A DNA stretch of 64,000 nt from contig NZ_VDUX01000004.1 in assembly GCF_008039565.1 (NCBI RefSeq), positions 1 to 64,000 on the forward strand, written 5' to 3'. The notes beneath the pieces are model-generated. The model did no database searches, was not told the origin of the DNA, and saw only the letters and a list, made by a program, of their open reading frames with translations. Source of the stretch: Aeromicrobium terrae. Its GTDB lineage: Bacteria; Actinomycetota; Actinomycetes; Propionibacteriales; Nocardioidaceae. The position numbers were made by a program, and so were the translations under genes. Numbering within the stretch: position 1 is the stretch's first letter; every line of letters begins with the position of its first letter. Positions 1-6,209 of this stretch are shown one piece after another.

Positions 1-224
1 CTGAACGTGGAGCCGCTTGTCGGAATCGAACCGACGACCTTGTCATGACGAGGAGCACGGTTGATACCGGCCAGAACCTTCGTCCCCTGAACGTGGAGCC
101 GCTTGTCGGAATCGAACCGACGACCTTGTCATGACGAGGAGCACGGTTGATACCGGCCAGAACCTTCGTCCCCTGAACGTGGAGCCGCTTGTCGGAATCG
201 AACCGACGACCTTTTCATTACGAG
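1..224. repeat. Tandem 86-bp repeats carrying a tRNA-Thr 3' half
   Basis: Two full 86-bp units (1-86 and 87-172) begin with CTGAACGTGGAGCC, and a third partial unit starts at 173 and runs into the genuine tRNA-Thr gene. In each unit about 45 bp (for example positions 8-52) match the tRNA from its CCA end to the anticodon loop with only two mismatches. The remaining ~41 bp are unrelated to the tRNA. The array begins exactly at the window edge, so more copies may lie upstream. A tRNA 3' half ending at the anticodon loop is the usual attachment core of tyrosine-recombinase integrative elements, so these may be stacked att remnants. No integrase lies in the window. A local assembly duplication is the main alternative. 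Confidence 0.85.
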
Positions 225-255
225 TGAAACGCTCTACCGACTGAGCTAAAGCGGC
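180..255 (-). tRNA. tRNA-Thr (anticodon CGT)
   Basis: The reverse strand folds into a complete 76-nt cloverleaf. The acceptor stem is GCCGCTT/AAGCGGC, the D stem GCTC/GAGC, the anticodon stem TTTCA/TGAAA with loop CTCGTAA, and the T stem GTCGG/CCGAC with loop TTCGATT. The CCA end is encoded. Anticodon CGT reads ACG (Thr). Its 3' half is shared with the adjacent tandem repeats, but only this copy has a 5' half. Confidence 0.96.
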
Positions 256-331
256 AAGGTCCGCCGGGGGTCGCCCGCCGAACCTCGACGAGTCTACCTA
301 GCGGGATCCGCTCGATCGAAATCGGGCTGAC

Positions 332-438
332 GTGGTCTCGATACACGCCCAGCTCGCTGGCGCTCGCGGGCGCACTCGACCACCGGACCACCGGTGATCG
401 AGTGCCGCCGAGGAACGAGGCGGCGTATCGAGATCACC
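332..438. repeat. Dispersed imperfect palindrome, copy 1
   Basis: The outer arms GTGGTCTCGATAC (332-344) and GTATCGAGATCAC (425-437) pair with one mismatch. Inside them 372-386 and 391-405 form a 15-bp hairpin with one mismatch and a 4-nt loop. Positions 333-381 match the reverse complement of 55737-55785 with only two differences over 49 bp, so this is a genuine dispersed repeat. It lies between the tRNA and the chorismate mutase gene. No ORF within it looks real. Confidence 0.8.
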
Positions 439-481
439 ATCGGAGGACGCAGCGCGGAGTACTCGACCACCGTGGTGGCTC

Positions 482-487
482 TAGAAT
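482..487 (+). promoter_or_regulatory. -10 box (TAGAAT) for chorismate mutase
   Basis: TAGAAT lies 8 nt before the GTG at 496, the spacing expected for a leaderless actinobacterial transcript. There is no Shine-Dalgarno sequence and no convincing -35 box. Confidence 0.5.
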
Positions 488-495
488 CGGCGACT

Positions 496-789
496 GTGGA
501 GCCCACCGAGCAGACCCTGGCCGAGCTGGAGGACATGCGCGCGAGCATCGACAACATCGATGCCGCGCTCGTTCACATGCTGGCCGAGCGCTTCAAGTGC
601 ACCAAGCGGGTGGGGAAGCTCAAGGCCGAGCACCACCTGCCGCCGGCCGACCCGGAGCGGGAGTCACGGCAGATCGCGCGGCTGCGGTCCCTGGCAGCCG
701 AGGCCGACCTCGATCCCGCCTTCGCGGAGAAGTTCCTGACCTTCATCATCGACGAGGTCATCCGGCACCACGAGGCCATCCGCGGCTGA
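496..789 (+). CDS. Monofunctional chorismate mutase (AroQ fold)
   Basis: This 97-residue protein should convert chorismate to prephenate, the branch step to phenylalanine and tyrosine, in the cytoplasm. The all-helical AroQ pattern is visible. A first helix reads DMRASIDNIDAALVHMLAERF, with the conserved Arg near residue 15 and LAER(F), followed by KRVGKLKAEHHLPPADPERE and a C-terminal helix FAEKFLTFIIDEVIRHHEAIR. Its size fits single-domain enzymes. I chose GTG 496 because TAGAAT sits 8 nt upstream; an earlier ATG at 394 would translate the dispersed palindrome. The neighbouring DUF937 gene is on the same strand 26 bp downstream. No aromatic-pathway genes are nearby. Confidence 0.85.
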   Translation: MEPTEQTLAELEDMRASIDNIDAALVHMLAERFKCTKRVGKLKAEHHLPPADPERESRQIARLRSLAAEADLDPAFAEKFLTFIIDEVIRHHEAIRG

Positions 790-815
790 ACGCGCACACG
801 ACATCGGAGGACCCC

Positions 816-1292
816 ATGGCCATCACTGACGACGTACTCGCCGAGATCGACGACGACACCCTCTCCACGATCGCCGACCGGCTCGGCATCGACCAGGCCC
901 AGGCACGTGCCGTCGTCGCGGACGCGGTCCCCGCGCTGGTCGGCGGCCTCGGCAACAACGTCCAGAGCGAGGACGGCGCCGCCTCCCTGGCGCGAGCCTT
1001 GGGCGACCATGCCGACGCCCAACCGCTCAGCAACCTCGACGACCTCGTCGGAGGCCTGCTGGGCGGCGGCATCCTGAAGCACGTCTTCGGCGACAAGGTG
1101 CCCGACGTGTCGGACGCCATCGGCAGCAAGAACGGCACGAGCGGCGTCGACGCGCAGAGGATCCTCGCCGTCGTCGCCCCGATCGTCATGGCCATCCTCG
1201 CCAAGAAGCTCGGCGGTCAGGCCGGCGGCGGCGCGGCCCAGCAGCAGCCGGACCTCGGCTCGATCCTCGGATCGATCCTGGGTGGTCGCTAG
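816..1292 (+). CDS. DUF937 family protein
   Basis: This 158-residue protein matches the DUF937 pattern: a charged N-terminal part (MAITDDVLAEIDDDTLSTIADRLGI), an Ala/Val helix with VPALVGGLG, several GG/LG-rich segments (LDDLVGGLLGGGILKHVFG) and a hydrophobic C-terminal helix (VVAPIVMAILAKKLGG) ending in LGSILGSILGGR. No catalytic residues are evident and the family has no firmly established function, so none is assigned. CGGAGG 6 nt before ATG 816 fixes the start. It may be co-transcribed with the chorismate mutase upstream and converges on the peptidase gene 4 bp away. Confidence 0.85.
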   Translation: MAITDDVLAEIDDDTLSTIADRLGIDQAQARAVVADAVPALVGGLGNNVQSEDGAASLARALGDHADAQPLSNLDDLVGGLLGGGILKHVFGDKVPDVSDAIGSKNGTSGVDAQRILAVVAPIVMAILAKKLGGQAGGGAAQQQPDLGSILGSILGGR

Positions 1293-1295
1293 CCG

Positions 1296-2819
1296 CTAGG
1301 CCTTGCAGACCGTGCCGTCCTTGGGGACCTTCCCACTGACCAGGTAAGCGTCGACCTTCTCGTTGATGCACTCGTTGCCGGCGGCGTAGGCGGTGTGGCC
1401 GTCGCCCTCCCGCGTGACGAGCACGCCGGTCTTCAGCTGCGCGGTGAGCGCCTTGGCCCACTCGTACGGGGTGGCCGGGTCGCGCGTGGTGCCCAGCACC
1501 AGGATCGGCTCCGACCCCGACGCGTCGATGGGGATCTGCGGGTGCGTCGGCTTGATCGGCCAGGACGCGCAGCCGAGCACGCCCCACGCCAGCGCCTTGC
1601 CGAACACCGGCGAGACCTTCTCGAACCGCGGGATGCTGGCCTTGACCTCCGCGACGGTGCTGTGGTCCTCGGTGTCGAGACAGCTGACGGCGTAGATGGA
1701 CTCGCCGATGTTGCTGGCGAAGTGGCCGTCGCTGCCGCGCTGGAAGTAGGCGTCGGCGAGCTTGAGGAACAGCGAGCCGTTGCGCTGCAGGCCGAGCTGC
1801 AGCGCCTGGGTCAGCACGGGCCAGGTCTTCTTGTCGTAGAGCGTGACGGCGACGCCGTAGAACATCAGGCCCTCGGTGAGCTTGCGGTCCTCGCCGGTGC
1901 GCAGCGGGCTGGCGTCGGCCGACGCGAGCAGGTCGCTGAGGCGCTGCAGCGCGACGTCGGGGTCGCGGCCGAGCGGGCACGAGCTCTTCTGCACGCAGTC
2001 CTCGACGTAGGCCCGGATCGCGCGGCCGAACCCGGTGGCCTGGCCGAGGGCGCCGTCCTCCGCGCTGAGCGACGGGTCGACCGCACCGTCGAGCACCATC
2101 CGGCCGACCTTCTCCGGGAACAGCGTCGCGTAGGTGGCGCCGAGCTGGGTGCCGTAGGACGCACCGAACCAGTCGAACGTCGTGCTGCCCATCAGCGCCC
2201 GGACGACGTCGAGGTCGCGCGCGGCCTCCTCGGTGGACACGTGGGCGGCGAGCTCGCCGTCCTTGCGCTCGCACGCCTTGCCGAGCTCGGTGTAGTCGCT
2301 GCGGAACGCCTCGATCTCGGCGGCGTCGTCGGGCGTGGGGTCGCTCGCGGCGAAGTCGTCGAACCGACGGTCGCCGAAGCACTTCAGGGGGTCGCTCGCC
2401 CCGACGCCGCGCGGGTCGACGCCGACGATGTCGTACTCGTCGAGCACCGCGTCGGGGAGCTGGCCGTGCAGGTAGTCGGCGAACGTGGTGGCGACGCCGC
2501 CGGGGCCGCCCGGGTTGACGAACAGGTAGCGGCCGCCCTTGCCCTCGGCCGGGATGTCCTTGACCCGCACGGTGGTGGTCTCGCCCTCGGGCTTGTCGTA
2601 GTCAATCGGCACCTTCACGTCGGCGCACCGTCCGTCGCCGCAGTCGGACCACTTCACCGTCTGCGTGTAGAACGGCCGCAGCCCGTCCGGACCGGTCTCG
2701 CCGGTGGCCTTCGGCAGCGCGGCCTCGTCGTCACCGCTCACGAGCGCGTAGGAGACGAGGCCGGCACCGACGAGGACGACGGCGAGGAGGAGCGCGATCA
2801 GCGCAGGGCGACGGGTCAC
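1296..2819 (-). CDS. Exported alpha/beta-hydrolase peptidase (tripeptidyl aminopeptidase-like)
   Basis: A 507-residue alpha/beta-hydrolase of the mycobacterial/Streptomyces Tap/SlpD-E class, which release short peptides from N-termini outside the cell. Residues 5-28 form an uncleaved-looking membrane anchor. The oxyanion motif NPGGPGG lies at 102-108, the nucleophile elbow GASYG at 219-223 (Ser221), and probable Asp447 (TTRDPATPYEW) and His475 (GDGHTAY) complete the triad. The TAP-like C-terminal domain is present. The GTG start at 2819 overlaps the holB stop by 4 bp (GTGA), so it is translationally coupled as the last gene of a tmk-holB-peptidase unit. The substrate is not deducible. Confidence 0.87.
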   Translation of the reverse strand: MTRRPALIALLLAVVLVGAGLVSYALVSGDDEAALPKATGETGPDGLRPFYTQTVKWSDCGDGRCADVKVPIDYDKPEGETTTVRVKDIPAEGKGGRYLFVNPGGPGGVATTFADYLHGQLPDAVLDEYDIVGVDPRGVGASDPLKCFGDRRFDDFAASDPTPDDAAEIEAFRSDYTELGKACERKDGELAAHVSTEEAARDLDVVRALMGSTTFDWFGASYGTQLGATYATLFPEKVGRMVLDGAVDPSLSAEDGALGQATGFGRAIRAYVEDCVQKSSCPLGRDPDVALQRLSDLLASADASPLRTGEDRKLTEGLMFYGVAVTLYDKKTWPVLTQALQLGLQRNGSLFLKLADAYFQRGSDGHFASNIGESIYAVSCLDTEDHSTVAEVKASIPRFEKVSPVFGKALAWGVLGCASWPIKPTHPQIPIDASGSEPILVLGTTRDPATPYEWAKALTAQLKTGVLVTREGDGHTAYAAGNECINEKVDAYLVSGKVPKDGTVCKA

Positions 2820-3946
2820 GGCAGGAATCCGATCATCATGCGTTCGAGGGCCAGCTGAGCAGCGGCGTTGGCGTCCAACGCCTCACGACACTCGACGATC
2901 GCATCGATGCGTCGGAGGGTCGACTCGGGCGTCCACATCCGGGCGGCGGTCTCGACGTCGGACGCGACGTCGGCGTTGACCAGCGGCGCTCCCGACGCGC
3001 ACTGCACGGCGACGACGTCGCGGCAGAACGCGAGCAGGTCGAGCAGCACGCCGTCGATGCCGTCGCGGGCCAGGCGGGTGCGGCGGCGCTTCTGGTCGCG
3101 CTCGAGCCGCGAGGCCTCGCCGGCGTACCCGGCGGGACGGCGGCCACGCTCCTCCACGCCCCACGAGGCACGGAGGTCGGACGTCTCCCGCTCGTCGGCG
3201 ACGTCCGCGATGGCGGCAGCGCGGGCCGTGGCCTCCTCGTTGATGGCCTGCGCGGCGGCCAGGCAGTCGCCGAGGCTGCGGATGCCGAGCGGTATGGCCA
3301 GGATCGCGCGGCGGCGCTCGCGGGCCTCGGGGTCGCGGGCCAGCCCACGGGCTCGGCCGATGTGCCCCTGCGACGCGGCGGCCGCGGCGTGCGCGAGCTC
3401 GGGCTCGATGCCGTCGCGGGAGACCAGCAGCCCGGCGATGGCGTCGGTGGGCGGCGTGCGGAGCAGGACCGGACGGCAGCGGGACCGCACGGTGATCATG
3501 ACGTCCTCGACGGCCGGGGCGCAGAGCATCCAGACCGTGTGGGACGCCGGCTCCTCGATGGCCTTGAGCAGCGCGTTGGCCGCCTGGTCGGTGAGCCGGT
3601 CGGCGTCCTCGACGATGAGCACCTGCCAGCGCCCGAGCGCCGGCCGGAGCGCGGCCTTGCGGACGTACTCGCGGGCGGTGTCGATGCCGATGGTCAGGCC
3701 GTCAGTGCGGATGACCGCGATGTCAGGGTGGCTGCCGGACCGGGCCGTGGTGCAGGAGTGGCACTCGCCGCAGCCGCCGTTCTCGCACTGCAGCGCGGCG
3801 GCGAAGGCACGCGCCGCGTTGGAGCGCCCGGAGCCGGGCGGACCCGTGAACAGCCAGGCGTGCGTCAGGTGTGCCGGGTCCGCGAGCGCCGCCTGCAGGG
3901 TCTCGACGACGGGCTCCTGACCGACGAGCTCGGTCCAGACGCTCAC
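2816..3946 (-). CDS. holB: DNA polymerase III subunit delta'
   Basis: This is a 376-residue clamp-loader subunit that loads the beta sliding clamp together with delta and tau/gamma. The N-terminal AAA+ fold starts at VWTELVGQEPVVETL. Its P-loop reads GPPGSGRSN, with Arg in place of Lys, a usual feature of delta' that makes it an unlikely ATPase. A four-Cys zinc module (CENGGCGECHSC) follows, then VEDADRLTDQAANALLKAIEEP (Walker B/sensor region). The GTG at 3946 overlaps the tmk stop (GTGA), so it is preferred over an ATG at 3964 inside tmk. The tmk-holB pairing is common across bacteria. Confidence 0.93.
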   Translation of the reverse strand: MSVWTELVGQEPVVETLQAALADPAHLTHAWLFTGPPGSGRSNAARAFAAALQCENGGCGECHSCTTARSGSHPDIAVIRTDGLTIGIDTAREYVRKAALRPALGRWQVLIVEDADRLTDQAANALLKAIEEPASHTVWMLCAPAVEDVMITVRSRCRPVLLRTPPTDAIAGLLVSRDGIEPELAHAAAAASQGHIGRARGLARDPEARERRRAILAIPLGIRSLGDCLAAAQAINEEATARAAAIADVADERETSDLRASWGVEERGRRPAGYAGEASRLERDQKRRRTRLARDGIDGVLLDLLAFCRDVVAVQCASGAPLVNADVASDVETAARMWTPESTLRRIDAIVECREALDANAAAQLALERMMIGFLP

Positions 3947-4581
3947 TGTGCCTGGCCCAGCCACGGCTCGACGGCGGCGAGGATGCGCTCCGCCTGCTCG
4001 TCGGGCTGCTCGTCGCCGGGCACCACGAGGTAGTGCTGGGCGTCCTCGGCGGCCAGCGCGAGGAAGTGCTCGCGGACGCGCTGGTGGAACGCGAGCGGCT
4101 CGGCCTCGATGCGGTCGTGGTCGCCGGCGCGACTGAGCCCCGTGCGCGGGTCGACGTCGAGGACGACGGTCAGGTGCGGCCGGAGGTCGGACGTGGCCCA
4201 GCGCAGGACCTGCTCGAGCTCCTGCGCGTCGATGGACCGTCCCGCCCCCTGGTACGCCAGCGCGGAGTCGACGTACCGATCCGTGATCACGACGGAGCCG
4301 GCGGCGAGGGCCGGCAGCACCACCGTGTCGACGTGCTCGGCCTTGTCGGCCGCGTAGATGAGTGCCTCGGTGCGTGCCGACACCTCCCCGGTGGCGTGGT
4401 CGAGGACGATGCGCCGCAGGGCGGTGCCGACGTCGGTGCCGCCCGGCTCGCGGGTGAGCACGACGTCGTGGCCGCGGTCGCGCAGCGTGCGCGCCAGCCG
4501 CTCGGCCTGGGTGGACTTGCCACCGCCCTCACCACCTTCGAGGGCGATGAACACCCCGCGTTCGGTGAAGAGCGGCTCCAT
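3943..4581 (-). CDS. tmk: Thymidylate kinase
   Basis: A 212-residue cytoplasmic dTMP kinase (dTMP + ATP to dTDP), essential for dTTP supply. The P-loop FIALEGGEGGGKSTQ begins near residue 11. LTREPGGTDVG (the DR(E/P) dTMP-binding segment) follows, then ITDRYVDSALAYQG with the DRY/F motif, and a LID region RAGDHDRIEAEP. The length is typical. It is the first gene of a translationally coupled tmk-holB-peptidase unit on the minus strand. A strong hairpin at 4599-4629 separates it from hsp20 upstream. Confidence 0.96.
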   Translation of the reverse strand: MEPLFTERGVFIALEGGEGGGKSTQAERLARTLRDRGHDVVLTREPGGTDVGTALRRIVLDHATGEVSARTEALIYAADKAEHVDTVVLPALAAGSVVITDRYVDSALAYQGAGRSIDAQELEQVLRWATSDLRPHLTVVLDVDPRTGLSRAGDHDRIEAEPLAFHQRVREHFLALAAEDAQHYLVVPGDEQPDEQAERILAAVEPWLGQAQ

Positions 4582-4598
4582 GGCAAGGGAGCCTAATG

Positions 4599-4629
4599 GG
4601 CGGCTCCCACCCGCTCGGGGGGAGCCGCC
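4599..4629 (-). terminator. Hairpin downstream of hsp20
   Basis: A perfect 10-bp stem, GGCGGCTCCC (4599-4608) with GGGAGCCGCC (4620-4629), surrounds an 11-nt loop. It lies between the hsp20 stop (4635) and the tmk start. There is no good U-tract, so it is a terminator candidate by position and stem strength only. Confidence 0.55.
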
Positions 4630-4634
4630 ACTCC

Positions 4635-5069
4635 TCAGGCGCTGAGCTTCTCGTCCAGCTGCCGCGGGGCAGACCCGCGGCCGATCTGGATCCGGCGCGG
4701 CTTGGCCTGCTCGGCGACGGGGATGCGGACGGTCAGGACCCCGTCGGTGTACTCGGCGTCGAGCGCGTCGACGTCGAGGGTGTCGCCCAGGAACATCTGG
4801 CGGCTGAACGTGCCGAACGCACGCTCGCCGACGATGCGCTCGGCACCGTCGATCTCCGGACGCCGGCGGTCGGCGTGGACGGTGAGGACGTTGCGCTCGA
4901 CGGTCAGGTCGATGCTCTCCGGGTCGATGCCCGGGAGCTCGAGCTCGATGACGAACGTGTCGTCGAGGCGGTAGGCGTCCATCGGCATGACGGCCGGGCG
5001 CTCGGTGGTGCCGAACACGGCATCGGCCAACCGGTCGAGGTCGCGGAACGGATCAGTGCGCATCAACAT
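4635..5069 (-). CDS. Hsp20/alpha-crystallin small heat-shock protein
   Basis: A 144-residue ATP-independent holdase chaperone of the cytoplasm. A short N-terminal arm (MLMRTDPFRDLDRLADAVFG) precedes the alpha-crystallin domain, from about residue 30 (MDAYRLDDTFVIELELPGIDPESIDLTV) to the characteristic YTDGVLTVRIPV. The C-terminal extension contains RRIQIGRG; a clear I-x-I/V anchoring motif is weak. AGGAGG lies 8 nt before the ATG. A near-consensus promoter (5130-5158) and a divergent HspR-like gene indicate heat-responsive regulation by that neighbour. Confidence 0.94.
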   Translation of the reverse strand: MLMRTDPFRDLDRLADAVFGTTERPAVMPMDAYRLDDTFVIELELPGIDPESIDLTVERNVLTVHADRRRPEIDGAERIVGERAFGTFSRQMFLGDTLDVDALDAEYTDGVLTVRIPVAEQAKPRRIQIGRGSAPRQLDEKLSA

Positions 5070-5129
5070 CTCACAGCCTCCTGTCGGTCGTGCTCGGTCT
5101 CCCGAGCAAATCTATGCTGAGTGGTTGAG

Positions 5130-5158
5130 ATTATATGAACCATGTGTCAGGCTTTCAA
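5130..5158 (-). promoter_or_regulatory. Vegetative promoter of hsp20
   Basis: On the minus strand TTGAAA (5153-5158), a 17-bp spacer and TATAAT (5130-5135) form a near-perfect sigma-70 type promoter. It ends 2 bp before the divergent regulator's start codon, so a protein bound here could control both genes. A classical HAIR operator (CTTGAGT-N7-ACTCAAG) is not present; only a GAGTGGTTGAG half-site-like sequence occurs at 5120-5130. Confidence 0.8.
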
Positions 5159-5160
5159 GC

Positions 5161-5439
5161 ATGGATCTCGACCCGAGGCAAGGACTGTTCGGCATCTCGG
5201 TGGCCGCCGAGCTGACCGGCGTCAACGCCCAGATGCTGCGGACGTACGAGGCTCGCGGCCTGATCGATCCCCACCGGACCGAGGGCGGGACGCGTCGCTA
5301 CAGCCAGCACGACATCGCCCGCGTCGACCGGATCACCAGCCTGCTCGCCGACGGCCTGAACATCGCCGGGATCGCGCAGGTGCTCGCGCTCGAGGCGGAG
5401 GTCGCCCGGCTGCAGGAGCGGCTCGACCAGCACGGGTGA
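5161..5439 (+). CDS. MerR-family, HspR-like transcriptional regulator
   Basis: A 92-residue winged-helix DNA-binding protein. The N-terminus FGISVAAELTGVNAQMLRTYEARGLIDPHRTEGGTRRYS matches MerR helix-turn-helix plus wing and resembles HspR (ISVAAEL...TLRxYExxGL...GGxRRYS). It is followed by DGLNIAGIAQVLALEAEVARLQERL, a short dimerisation coiled coil. No metal-binding cysteines are present. HspR normally represses chaperone genes, and its divergent position to hsp20 suggests it represses that gene and itself. The ATG at 5161 begins immediately after the hsp20 promoter; no Shine-Dalgarno sequence is evident. Confidence 0.85.
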   Translation: MDLDPRQGLFGISVAAELTGVNAQMLRTYEARGLIDPHRTEGGTRRYSQHDIARVDRITSLLADGLNIAGIAQVLALEAEVARLQERLDQHG

Positions 5440-5475
5440 GTGCACCGTACCCTCCCGGACCGGCATGATCGCCCC

Positions 5476-6090
<615 letters not shown>

Positions 6091-6102
6091 CGTCGGCATG
6101 GT

Positions 6103-6192
6103 TGGTTTACCAGGTTCAGTGGGCAAGTTCGCACATCTCAAGGCAAATTTGCCGTAAGGAGTGCTGGTTTCCCTACTGAACCTGGTAAACCA
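6103..6192. repeat. 90-bp palindromic element (GGTTTACCAGGTTCAGT family), single form
   Basis: Perfect 18-bp terminal inverted repeats, TGGTTTACCAGGTTCAGT (6103-6120) and ACTGAACCTGGTAAACCA (6175-6192), enclose a core with the 12-bp palindrome GGCAAATTTGCC (6142-6153). The inner arms also pair loosely (GCACATCTCA with GGAGTGC), so the whole element can form one long hairpin. It is markedly more AT-rich than its surroundings and carries no ORF. It sits between convergent genes, as does its relative at 50149-50362. It may be a MITE/REP-like mobile repeat serving as a bidirectional transcription barrier. Confidence 0.9.
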
Positions 6193-6209
6193 CCCACCCG
6201 TTGAGCCGC

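Noticed and set aside
1-172. The 86-bp repeats as additional tRNA genes
   Set aside because: They contain only the 3' half; no 5' acceptor strand or D arm precedes the anticodon region.
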